Shown here: in pieces, positions 1 through 11,800 of the stretch
How positions within the stretch are numbered: the stretch's first letter is position 1
How the letters are laid out: every line of letters begins with the position of its first letter
NCBI RefSeq assembly: GCF_037042905.1
Contig: NC_087246.1
Coordinates: 33,474,001-33,538,000, forward strand
Origin: Lytechinus pictus
Lineage: Eukaryota; Echinodermata; Echinoidea; Temnopleuroida; Toxopneustidae
Reading direction: 5' to 3'
Length of the DNA stretch: 64,000 nucleotides
Program-made: the position numbers and the translations under genes
The notes under the pieces: model-generated
Databases searched by the model: none
What the model saw: only the letters and a program-made list of their open reading frames with translations
Told to the model about the DNA's origin: nothing

Positions 1-1762
1 TACATTTTACACCTAGTTTGACATGTTTCATTTTCAATAAGCTCATTACCACTGAAATGCTTGGTAATTTTATGCCTAGTACGTATAATACAAGCAATAT
101 TTTCAATGAAAAGCGCTTGAAAGACGAATGGAAATAATGATAAAAAGATATATATGACGCATTCCTATATTGTGCAGTATATTGGCACCTCAGGCGAAGA
201 TAAACCAGTTATTCCAGATCTGGCGATAACGACATTTAGGTCACGTATAGATACAATATTAACCTGAAAGAATTTTTTGATAAATATGAAGAAAAAAAAT
301 ATGGAAGAGACGGTATAAAACTGAATTTGGATGCAGACACTAGGACGATTACAAGCAATAAATGACATAATTATGATTTGGGTAACAGATTGGGGAATAC
401 TTTAGGGCGATAATTCCAGCATTATCGTTCAGATTCAGGCTGATTTATCCTCGTTAGCGTCAATTTGAAGAACGAAATTATAAAAGGTCATTATAATATG
501 GCGTCTCCACCATTGACCTAAAATGCATTCTTTTCAAGTATAACCTTCAACTATGGCATAGAATGAATGGTTTATCATTCATGAATGAAATCCATGGAAC
601 GATTGTAAAAGGATAGCATTCTGCTGACAAAACACTGCATAAATGCTGTGCAATTGTCGATTTTGAACAAGCTGATGATCCAACATGGAGTTTTCAGTCC
701 ACTCATAAACCCATTCTTAAACCATGCGGAAAATAGAGATAACCGTCGAATTGTACACATTTCAATAAAATTTGATGCATAAGAGTAAAAGATTGATGAA
801 AACTAAATAATCGACAACAGCAACAACAACGAAAAATAACATCCGAAATCATCCAAAATATCTAGGAGATTTAGAGATAGAAATTGATCATCGAGATAAC
901 GAGAAAATATTATGAACTGTGGTTGCCAAGCACATTCGACAACAAAACGATGATTTGGATAAAGAGAGAAAAAAAATGTGATGAAATTTTAAAGAAATTT
1001 GATGTACAGTAAGAGGGTTATATAGCATTGTCATAATGTTTCCATGATTGTTAACTTGTGATTTGCGAAATCTTGTTAATCTTCTTTAACTTTCAATGGT
1101 TAAAGGATCTCTCCTCCCTCTCTCTATACTGATCAAGGATATAGAGTTTGGGCCTTTCATCCTCGTTTAAAGATAAATTCCAGTTTTGGTAACGATCTCA
1201 AAATGACTTTTTACAGAATCTAATATAATGACCACCCAAGTGTCTGTTTGTATGAATTAAAAATATGTGCCAAAGGATTCTGGAAGAAATTGTGTAATTG
1301 CTGAGAAATAAGCAAAATAAGCGCGGATTCTGTCACTTCCGTCGGGTCTTTATTCCAGCAATAATAATACACTGTCCCACGTGCGCTTATCTGTGTTGGT
1401 GATCTTCAGTGTGAACATTTTTCAGCGTAGATTTCAAGATTTCACAAAGTTCAGTTTATGTAACTGGACCAGATCTAGATCCTCGATGATATACTGACAA
1501 TTAAGCCTGGTTTTACAGACTTTCTCATGAAATCAGTGTTTACTGCAAATACTGGCATTTCTCTTTAAACGGAACCGTCATCCAGGGAGCTCAATCGCAC
1601 AGTGGGTCCCCTGCCATAGGTTCATGCACTCAAGTGCTAGTCGTGAATATATAAACCTTTTCATAAAACAATTTGAAATAAAAATTATATAAATGAATTT
1701 TTGTTACAAATTTTTGAATTTTGTTTTATTTGTGATTGTTATTTGATCTTCATTGGAAACCA
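1..1762. other. Gene-free AT-rich stretch
   Basis: No reading frame here looks like protein and I see no RNA gene or clear repeat structure. The sequence is AT-rich with short stop-riddled frames. An intron or intergenic DNA would look the same. Confidence 0.5.
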
Positions 1763-2041
1763 GGGCCCCGTCTTACAAAGAGTTGTGATTGATATGATCA
1801 ACCACAACTATCGAAAACCAGGAACGTCCACATCTAAAATGCATTTTGTTAAACTGAAATGTTTTCTTGAAAATAACGTATACTCATACATTCATTGTTA
1901 TCTTGATAATTCAATGTGCTTCCTCCTTGTTTAAAAACTACAATGTGCAAATTTCCGGTAAGAGAAATTATGAAAATGATGGATTTCAATGTATTTAGGG
2001 TTGATCGAATCAATCGCAACTATTTGTAAGACATGGCTCAG
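1763..2041. repeat. GGGCCCCGTCTTACAAAG-type MITE, copy A
   Basis: The left end reads GGGCCCCGTCTTACAAAGAG followed by a TTGAT...GATCAA motif. The right end is the inverted complement, ending in TTTGTAAGACATGGCTC. The two ends form imperfect terminal inverted repeats around a non-coding interior of about 180 bp. Three other copies occur in the window (7.7, 16.5 and 51.4 kb) and share the interior words 'catctaaaatgca' and 'tggatttcca'. There is no transposase, so this is a non-autonomous DNA element. Superfamily is not assigned because I could not read a target-site duplication. Confidence 0.75.
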
Positions 2042-3539
2042 GACTGATCGGAAACCTTCTGTGCTCCTCTTCTCGAACTATTTGAGTGATTAAGGACTTG
2101 GTCGAATGTGGGCACTTTGGTTTTAAGTAAAGGTCTTCTGCACATACAACGTGCCCAAGTCCCTCTCATGGACCACAGAATAGATAACCAATTCAAGCTT
2201 TATACTGAATAACATTTACAAATTTAGAAAGTCCAATTAATGTTTTACTTTCTGTAACTTTTTAGTAGTTCCGAATGCGCAAGGAAACATCTGCCCTATT
2301 TATTTTTAATATTATCGTTTAAGAAGCTACAGTCAAGTTAACTGGAAATTTAGAATAACATCCTGAACTGAGTGTTATTTTATGACATCATTTTGTCACT
2401 ATGAACGTTTTGTTTCTAAGTTTTCGTGAGGCGTCATTGCACACCACCGTCTCAATACCATTTACACCAATATACATTAAATATGGTAACATTTTGAAAT
2501 CAAGTTTTTCAACGCATCGCGGATGCTCGACAAGTGATTGGCTGGAAAGCCCCATGTTGTCCACCAGTTCGCTTGTAACAAACAACCACTGCCCCCTCCC
2601 CTTCCACTGTGTCCACGCCCACTTCTTACTCCTCATACTCTGCTGTGCAATTAGACATTCGTCTTGGACACAGATTGTATACGTAATCTACGGAAGATCT
2701 AGAAACACTTTTAACACATATCCTGTGGTCATTACTCCGTCCACTTTCGGAAATATTTTGACAGATATTACAATGTTGGTTAATTAAATGTCTGAAAAAC
2801 AACAACGATGACTTCTACAGATTGTAGTGAAAATAGATTTAAAAGTCGGCATAAGTGGCCAAAATCCACAACAAGTATAGCAGTCTATCGCCAAAATCAG
2901 TAGAGTTGGCGACTATGCATGCAGTCTTAGGTCAGTCGCGATAAGTTTGCAATTTGTGTATACTTACGTAATGGTTTATCTAAGCAGCTAAAGTTCCCTT
3001 CTCATCTACTTGAACCACACAATATATATTTCTAAAATACTAATTATCGTTGATTTTTTCGTCCTGATATTTACATGTACGCTTAAAATGTAAAGTATTA
3101 TTTGATGCTGTTATTGTCAGCATGTGCGGCGATCTTGGTGGAAGGGGTTGTGGGGTTGAAGCGTTGGATATTTCTCACCAAATTTGGACTTTTGTCCAGC
3201 GAACCAGTGTGAGATTTTTGTGTCTTGACCTCCGGGCCTGGTTATACTTTTTTATAACTTACCCGAATTAAGTTGTGAATCTAGCAACTTCATCAAGGAT
3301 CTACCCCTTAATCTAAAGCACTTTGTGTCCGTGGTGTTGACCAGAATGTGACCTGGTCAGTTAGATTTGGAGAAAATTGAAAGATAACAGAGAAGACTCA
3401 CGTCTTGCACCAGAGATTAATTTCATAAATCGCGCCAGGTTAGGCTATAGTCTAGTCTGAAAATACAGACTCTTGAGTGAATATCGTTGATAGAAGTTTT
3501 ATCCATTTAGTATTTCATATAACTGTATTATGTATTCTA
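2042..3539. other. Unassigned stretch with two antisense open frames
   Basis: Between 2388 and 2787 the two strands carry overlapping open frames of 82 (minus) and 128 (plus) codons. Neither resembles a family I know, and neither has convincing splice sites. I treat them as chance frames. The remainder shows nothing recognisable. Confidence 0.4.
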
Positions 3540-3752
3540 TCATTTACTGATTCATATATTTTCTGGGTGACCCAACCCTACAAGCATACTGCTTCCATGG
3601 GCATCCAATTTTCCTAATATGTATATATAAAACGAAGTATTTTGCATATGATGCGTCATTTGTATAATGTCTAATTTCTATACTTTGTAATGTTTGTATA
3701 TTCTTGACTTTGCATGTTTTTTAATGGAAAATAAATGAATTCAATTCAATTA
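3540..3752 (+). mobile_element. LINE 3' tail (truncated)
   Basis: The segment ends in GGAAAATAAATGAATTC followed by a short (AATTC)n-like tail. Its layout resembles the 3' end of the LINE at 35.7-38.3 kb: a 'gacccaaccct' phrase, then AT-rich DNA, then a GGAAATAAATG phrase and a short tandem terminus. Reverse transcriptase sequence is absent, as expected for a severely 5'-truncated insertion. Confidence 0.45.
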
Positions 3753-4323
3753 AAAATACTTTGCGTAAAATTTGTCTCCTATTTGCAATAACGAATTTTA
3801 CCAGGAGTAATTTTAGCGATGGTGGATTAGTTCTCAGAATAAAAATGCTCAGAAGATTCTAGCGTAACCATGGTATAAGATTATCATTTGTTGATCGTCA
3901 AATTGTAGGACTGAAGGATACACGGTAACAGACTACTCCATGCTTATTTATGGTATACAGTATTTTAAAGATGACCCTTCTATCCACTTCTATTTAACCG
4001 TTGTCAAAACTCTTCGAAATCCTCATCGCGCATCCGATGTTCGCTAAATGCATTCCATGAGCTCCGAGGATTCCGAAAGGCTTCGCGTCAGCTACGCTTT
4101 TTGCATCAGCATCCCCAACGGTCGGATCTTCCCCATCTCGCTTCGTCGTCACTCATGGCGTAGATGTATTGGTTTGTCGAAGGAAGGGGGTGGAGGAGGA
4201 GGAGGATGGAGGCGGAAGAGGAGGACGATGAAGAGGGAGTCTTGTGGTATCGGACCGAACGTTTTAAAAAGTTCCAATGTTTAACTCAGGGCCAGTTTGA
4301 ACGTTGAAATGAATATGTACTCT
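3753..4323. other. Unassigned; GC-richer block with GGA-rich tract
   Basis: The part at 4020-4260 is richer in CpG than its surroundings and contains a GGA/GGAGGA tract at about 4186-4235. It could be part of an exon or a promoter-proximal island, but no frame on either strand reads as a recognisable protein. Confidence 0.3.
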
Positions 4324-4601
4324 ACTGTTAAAGAAACCCTGATTTTACAGGAAAAAAGAAGATTTTGCAGAAAGCAATAACAGAATCATTCTGTAAATTC
4401 ATAAAAAATGAATTTTTCTGCAATTTAACAGAACAGGTTTGTTTAAAAAGGGTGTTTTATTAAAGGAAATTTGTAAGGTTACATACACCAAATACCAATT
4501 TCCTGTAAGATTACGCAATCTGGTATTAAAGATTACAGGTGTTCTCGAGACTCTGCTGCAGGAACTTCTTTTATTTTAAGAAAAAAATTCCAACAGTGTA
4601 G
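4324..4601. repeat. Candidate MITE with CTACTGTT/AACAGTGTAG ends
   Basis: The left end reads CTACTGTTAAAGAAACCC and the right end AATTCCAACAGTGTAG, giving short imperfect inverted ends. The interior repeatedly uses the words 'ttacag', 'tgtaa' and 'ctgcaattta' in both orientations. It is non-coding. The boundaries are estimates because no target duplication is clear. Confidence 0.4.
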
Positions 4602-7600
4602 GGAAATCTGCCGACAACAGAATTACCGATATAATTTTCAACCCTTGACAACCCGTACTGGTAATCCCCGTAACGGTCGATGCTCCTGTCTTGTCCCCAA
4701 AGAAATGCCATTCATTATTCCACTTTGATCATACAACAACTCAAAATAACTCCGACCATTACTGATGACTGTCTGGAATGACTGGAAATAATTTCATCTT
4801 TGTGGGGCATCACGTCACTTCAGACACGGCTCGCACGGTTCAATCTTCCGAACAGGGAGGTCGGGGATTCCACAAAGCTTCCGAAGACCCGGGTCGAAGA
4901 CATCCTGGTATTGATCATGACATCTATGATTTGGGTGGCGATACGAAATGAATGACGGGTGATATCAGTATAGAAAGCTTCTATTCAGAGAATCGATGCC
5001 AGATGATTTCAATGAAAGAAAATAACATATCTAATAATTCATAATCACGAGTATAAACTCTTATAGGAAAATCATGGTCCACATTATTTCATTCATCATT
5101 TTTGTATGTAAGAGGTCGTTAATGAAGGGGGGTGGGTTAAAATCCATCTTCCCGTCCTTTCATGTTTCTTAGTGTCATTTTGGATGGTTTACTTGTGGTA
5201 TAGCTTGCTCCTTGACATCTGGGATAGATCCGTCAGTTATTGGTGTTCTTTGATATCAAGACTTATGAATCTTATACGCCCGAAGACATTCATTAAAGAT
5301 GAGTTTCCCCGAGTACAACTTATGCTGACTGTTCAACATGAATATGCATAGTGGCAAGCTATGCCCTCCAGCAGAGAAATGTGATCGATCTGATCAATCA
5401 CAACACCTTGTGAAATCATTAAGGGGGTGTTGAAAGAAAATATTTTCGATCAATTGCAAATATTATGTTGCAGGTTTACCATTGATAGATCAATTCTCAC
5501 TGTAACAAATCAGATTATACTTCTTGTTTCATGAAGCAGATTAACAATCAATCACAAATTTGCAATTAATTTCAAAACATATGATTGAATTAAGGACCGA
5601 AAATAGACTTGCAATTGATCGTAAGTTTCTTGCAACGCTCCATAAGTCAGTTCTTAGCTTCCCAGCATTGCTTTATCCTCATGCAAGGATCGTGTTCCCA
5701 GCTTTGTTTCCAATGAGACGTTATGTTTGCAATTAATGAAAATGCAAATGAAGAATTATCACATTGATATAATTCCATAGTTCAGTTTGATCTGATGATC
5801 TATCACAACTCTTTGTGAGGCGGGGTCCTTATCACACCATCACACCTATGGATCGATGCATTGCATTCTTTAAGGATTCTAGTATTGACCTACCCCTCAT
5901 GGGTAGAGAGGGGCAAATGGCGAATAAATGTTCTTTTGTTATTTCGTGATCTTTAAGTAGGGGTTCGGGATTCAAGGGTATAGGTACCCTAATCTTTAAT
6001 AAGATATTATTTTATCCTCATATTGATATCAATCTTTCTTCATTCTCAAAGCTACCCTATAACATCACCGTCCGACGTATGACAACTCGCCATACTCCCA
6101 ACGTTCCACCAACAATCACAACTAATATTCATAAACACGAGGACGTGCTGAGTGAGTTCTCTATTACAGTATTTTTGCTCGCTATAAATTTTGCCAGATG
6201 TAAGAGGTTTTCTTCGTCATCCCGTCGATTTTGCTGCTCCGATCCATCAAAACAGATTTGCGCCTCCTCTGTCAACATGTGAAAGTCAAACATGGTGAAG
6301 GTCAAAAGCCCAAGATGAAGAGGATCAGACATATCAATTTTGATCTCGTTTGAAAGACATCATCCTTTCTTCCTACCCGCGAGCAACCTTTTTGATTGAA
6401 AAAAGTTGGAGAAGTCAGCCAAGTGCTCCATGATATAAATCGTTGATTTACTGTCATTCTGTAAACTTTGTAAACGTACAAACTTTTTTCGAAATTTGAT
6501 GTTAAATGAGAAAAAAAAGGGTTTTGGTATTTTGAAGTATTATTTACTTCATGGATCCTATACTAGTTCTAGAATCCATCTTCATTTGCACAAAACTTTC
6601 GAAAGTACATTACAATTAACGTGCAAAACTAATGAGAATGTCGATGCTGATACAACTCACCTCTTCCTTTGTATCTGGTATCAAATATATCATATTTCCT
6701 CAAATACGTTGGTTTCATTCCTCAGGGGAAATGTTAAATCATCATTATCATTATCAATTCATTATAATTATATGAATTGATGGAGGCAGTCTTTCTGTCA
6801 TATCTATAAAATTGATTTATTTTATTCTGACTTTATCGGCACCTTCATTTGCATACTGACTATGATGTCTCGTAACTGTTTTGTCAAGATACCTTACGAA
6901 ACTTTAAAATATCATGACTTTCATATTTTACATGTGATTTTGAAGAAATTTTCAGTGCTCTGTTTGTGTGATTATTCTCAATTTATTAGAATCAGCTGAT
7001 TCCTAGGGTGGACTTGGCCTTTAAAAGAAGTCATAATTAGGGACAAGCAACAACACAAGCAATATAAAAACAACAAACAACTAGATTCGGAATAAGTATT
7101 AGATCGTAACATCCATCCAAAACTTTAGAAACATGATACGCAGTTGACTACGACATTATAGTGAATGTGACCCGAGCAATGCCACACTATACTAGTGGAC
7201 GATCCCGTAAATGACGGGCGGTACTCCCAGACCCATCGGGGGTTCGATGTCAACAACGATCACCTCTCAGCGCCGGTGACCGCAAGAACGTGTCAAAATG
7301 AAGAAACGTGAAAGAAAAAAGGTCGTCATGAAAATACCTAGAGATGAATAAAGATGTACGAACTGTCATCGCAGCTGTCATTTTGTGTCATGTCAAACGA
7401 TCTGTGTGATTCCAATTTCTGAATTTGATTCCCTCTTTGTAACACTGGATGTAATATTTATACTAAAGGCATTAGCTACGGGAACAGGCCTAAGTGTTTG
7501 CAGATGTCCAGGTGTCTCGTGTTATTTTGGTAATATTTATGATACGGTTAACAATATTGTGGATGTCAGAGGACCAATGGCCTGCCGAAGAAAGGGTTGC

Positions 7601-7729
7601 AATCAAACACAGCTCCAACAAAAATCAAACGTAACTTTGTTTTAACCATCAAATATAGCCTACCGATTTCGGGCTTGAATTATATAGTCTGAACTGTAAT
7701 TACACGTAACTCTCTTTACAATGGGCAAC
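4602..7729. other. Long gene-free stretch
   Basis: No gene is supported. Around 5370-5830 there are diverged phrases like the GGGCCCC MITE ends (GATCNATCTGATCAATCACAA and TCACAACTCTTTGTGAGGCG), perhaps an old or disrupted copy. At 6129-6332 a 67-codon minus-strand frame with a possible acceptor (ttgacag) could be a terminal exon, but it matches nothing I recognise. The short frames at 6496-6780 and 7385-7645 look random. Confidence 0.4.
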
Positions 7730-7981
7730 AGGGCCCCGTCTTTCAAAGAGTTGCGTTGATCCGATCAACCACAACTATGGGTGTTCAGCAACGTCAACAT
7801 CTAAAATGCAATTTTGTTCAAAATATTTTCTAGATATGATGTATATACATTCATTCATCGTTCTCCTGAAGATTCAGAGTGATTCTCTTTGTTGTTTACT
7901 AAGGAGATTATGGTATGGATGGATTTCCATACAGTTGAGATTGACTGGATCAATCGTAATTCTTTGTAAGACGGGGCCCAG
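7730..7981. repeat. GGGCCCCGTCTTACAAAG-type MITE, copy B
   Basis: The left end GGGCCCCGTCTTTCAAAGAG and right end TCTTTGTAAGACGGGGCCCA are near-perfect inverted repeats. Just inside each are 'tgatccgatcaa' and 'gactggatcaatc'. The interior shares 'caacatctaaaatgca' and 'ggatttccat' with the copies at 1.76, 16.5 and 51.4 kb. There is no coding capacity. Confidence 0.85.
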
Positions 7982-8210
7982 AACCTCGTAACACAAAGGT
8001 TGCGACCGACACCATCTTTGAAACAATTCTAACTGGTCATTGGTTAGTCTTTTGAATAAAAATTCTTATGCAAGAATGATCTTGATTGGTCACTACACGT
8101 TTTCCGATTGTTAGCTACTTTGGCCCCTTAAAGAGCACGGGTCATTTTGTTGTAGATTTTCCAACCGAGTACACACATCTAAAAATAATCTTATATAGTG
8201 AAAGAAAGTT

Positions 8211-8362
8211 CAGGGCGTCGTTGCATAAAAGTTACCATTTTGATAACTTTGCCATCTAATGGTAATTTACATGGAATCCTTGATTCTGATTGGCTTTTGA
8301 GCATCATTACCATGGTAGTTACAAATTTACCATAATGGTAACTTTAATGCAACGGAGCCCTG
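8211..8362. repeat. Palindromic MITE with CAGGGC ends
   Basis: The left end reads CAGGGCGTCGTTGCATAAAA then GTTACCATT. The right end mirrors it with AATGGTAAC, then TTTAATGCAACGGAGCCCTG. The element of about 152 bp can fold into a long hairpin and encodes nothing. The ends suggest a hAT-like or similar cut-and-paste element, but the target duplication is not readable. Confidence 0.7.
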
Positions 8363-8639
8363 AACAGAGGTGCAAAATGGTCGAAACAAAGGCAACAGTA
8401 AAGAGTTGGTGATACTTTGTGTAACTCGTCTCTTGCTTTGCCAATAAAAATAGATATCGGACAAATCGCAGTTCACAGCATTATACTAAAAGTTTAGATT
8501 GAGGTGGCTGAATTTGAACTTTATTTATAATTATCTTCTTCACTTTTTATGTGGATGGTATACATACAGTCTTTAAGGTATATACTTAATCCAAGTAAAC
8601 TAGGATTTTCATTGACCTACAAACCATTGTATGCAAGAA

Positions 8640-8860
8640 GGTGACTTGACTTATGTTCCTGCTACATTTACCCCTGTCTCAGTATCCCGGAGGGTATAGA
8701 GTTAGGATTGTAATAGACTTTTTTAGTACAGAATAATGTAAAGATCTAGGATTTAGCTTTATTTAGTTTTGGAGGTTATCTTGCATGTTTTGCTTAACGT
8801 GCAGATTTTCTATCGGAGCAATTGTCGCCGGAGCAAATGTCATGTAACCATGTAAGATGA
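8640..8860 (+). repeat. Interspersed repeat ending GGAGCAATTGTCGCCGGAGC
   Basis: This stretch shares its order of phrases with 38425-38625: 'ttaggattgt(a/g)atag', then 'tttagttttggaggtta', then 'tttcgctta', then GGAGCAATTGTCGCCGGAGC followed by AAATGTC. The last phrase contains two variants of one word (GGAGCAATTGTC, GGAGCAAATGTC). No coding potential or terminal inverted repeats were found. Confidence 0.6.
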
Positions 8861-11800
8861 CTTAAGTTACCCACAAGCTATTTTCCTTCAGTATATCTAT
8901 CACAAATATTGCTTTACCCCTGTGGGTCATCGTGACCATGGATAAATCGTAATGGTCGGCTTTAAACAAGTATCACAAGCATGCCAGTAAGTACAACGTC
9001 GAAAACCAACACCCGATTCTTAAGACAGAAGGAAAGTGCACTTCTAACGCAGATGACCCGGTGGCGCAATGGCCACCCGTCGAGCAACTAAACAGGCAAG
9101 TCGCCTTCCTGAGCCGCCTGAAATGGACACTACTGCACGATGCTGAACAGCATGAGGTCTCGTCAAAATGACCTAACTAGAAATCGTTGAACGCTGACCA
9201 ACTTCGTATACGACTTGGATACGTATATCTTAGATCCTATTGAGATTTCTGCCAGCGGGTATAACACCAATCCCTTCTCGGGATTAGTATCGGTGGTTTT
9301 TCACTTACAAATCAGTGAAATAAGCTGCTGAAATCTTTGCATCATATTGGTTGAGAGCAAATGTGTAATGAAAATCACTAACTGTACGTTTCATGACACG
9401 CAGCCCAGACATCAATCTGCTCTACCTGAAAATCTCAATCGGGCTTGGACACAATCAGGACATGATGTTTTTTTTTCTTTCCTAATGGAGAAAACGTTGA
9501 TTGGGGATCTGATCTGAGTAGAGAAAACTGTTGGTTTGCATTATGGCATCCCGATGTTACAAAACAGACTCAAGTGCGGAAATGTTGATCTGTACTAAGA
9601 ACCGATACGGATTGGCATTTATTCCGTAAGATTACCATCCATTTATCTAAATCTATACTTCGGGTCGAGATCCAAAGAAGTCAGTTTCAAGCTAGAAATT
9701 CAGACGCGGTCCCAGAGCAAAAGAATGAACCAATAGTTTTCTGAAATCTACTGAAGATGAAGACATACCGGCTGGTGCTTGATAAGCTTGATCGAAAGGA
9801 ATGCATCGCTTGAGGAAAAATCGATATTATGGAGTGCAAAATAAAGACGGAAACATTCTACCTAATATATTTAAAGATATACGAAACGATATAGAAAGGA
9901 GTGCTTAACGTATGTACAATAATTGATTGTACAATCGATGGTAATTTCCACGGTTTTGCACCCCCCCAAAAAAAGTGGGTCATGACGCTCCCAGCCCCAC
10001 CCAAGTTCCTCTGCCCCTGATAGGTAAATCTTTCAGAAAGTACAATCTAAAACTTGGTACAACTGCATCTTGATCTACTGAAAATTAGAAACAAAATCCA
10101 CTTACGTGGTAGGTATAATGTTACCATCAACTGATGGTAACGGAGCTAAGATCATTTGATTTTGAATTGAAAAATATACGGAGGTAAATTTGTCTAGAAA
10201 ATATAAATCCCCATGGCAAATGCAGCTGTTTTTATCATAATTATGCCTTTGAAACTTGTTTGTGTGTTTTCTCTTCTTCTTCAAATGTTCAATTCGTTCC
10301 GCAAAACTTACGTTCAAACGCAACTCGGATAAATAAAATCAAATTTAATATTCAGCCGATGACTTACGGTTGATTACAGGGATTAAAAATCAAACCTAAA
10401 TTTTGGACAGAGGTTAGACACGTGGTTTAAGTTCATGAAAGTTCGTCTCCTCTTGTCAAGTGAGCCTTTCATTTAACTCTTACACTGAGCTATTGACACC
10501 CAAGTGGTCCAGTTTCTTCTTCACCACCTACAAGGATTTGTTGGTGGTAGGGATTTCATGGTAAATGAGTATGGGCGAAAAATGTTTACCAAAAGGATTA
10601 ATCAAACTCACCTGTTAAATCTATTTACTTTCCTCGACATTGTCTGCAAAGAAAATGAATTAGTTTCACTCTAAATTTCATGGATTTGGATTAAGAATTA
10701 ATCTGAAATGTTTGAATTACAATCATTTCAGATTCAAATACAAATTTGCAGGATTTAAATATTAATCTAGAGTTTGACTATCCGTAGCCGATCTGGATTC
10801 ATTTTAAATTCTTGTAATTTGATATCATTGATTCCCGGTGTTGATTAGGGTAAATGCTCGAACGAAGACAGCAAATTACACATGATGAGAATAAGACCCA
10901 TTATTTCTGATTGAATTGGGACAAAACACCCTTTCAACTAAGATCTTCTGAAAATCTTCTTTGATCAATTATAGCAAAAGGACGTCAATCAAAGATATAT
11001 TAACACCCTACTATCGTGGTTTTATTTACACGAACTTCTTATATTTGCTTTAGAATCAGACATCAGATGGGAAACACTGTTGCCGTAATGAATTACGACA
11101 GTGAAGGATACTGCAAAAGCTGAATATCGTCGCAGAAAAAGTGATACACGTCTCAAAGGAACGATTTCTATTTAGAATATCTAAGAAATCTATGATTTTA
11201 TTGATATTCAAATCCATCATAAGTACTTAGTTCACCGGAATTTGTTTTGGTATATTCATTTTATTTTCAGAATATTCTCAAAATAAGGGTCTTTTGATAT
11301 TTTCTGGGGTAATTATCAGTCTTATAAAACACCTCTTCAATTATCAGTCTTATGAAACACCCCTTCAGCTTAAACGAAGACAAATATGATAACTTACAGA
11401 TAAGACTGATGAAGAAGACTTGCCCAGTCATTCGTAAAAGAATTATGGAGACTGCATGCAATTACACATCTTAAATAATATATTTTTCTATTGAATACTG
11501 CACAGTTATACTTGAAAAAGTCCAAATACCAAAAGGGGAGGTTGGTTGATTCAACTATCCTAAATTCATGATGCCCATGGTCTAAGTAAAGGGTGGTATG
11601 CGTTGCGTGGGAATGCAAATACTTGAAATCAAAAAGATAAAAGTCACTCATACTTGGGACAATGTTATCTCAAGTAAAGTTCGCAATCTTTGCTGTCTTC
11701 CGATGACATTTGAAGGGGTGTCTTCAGATTACACCGAAGATTTGTTTTTGTCTTCTCCTAATTCTGTTATACTTTATCCATACAACCATCCTTGTGAATG

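Noticed and set aside
2388-2787. Overlapping antisense frames of 82 and 128 codons
   Set aside because: No recognisable domain, no convincing splice signals, and both strands open equally.
7170-7290. GC-rich stretch with 'gggggttcgatgtc' resembling a tRNA B-box
   Set aside because: No A-box at the right distance and no cloverleaf.
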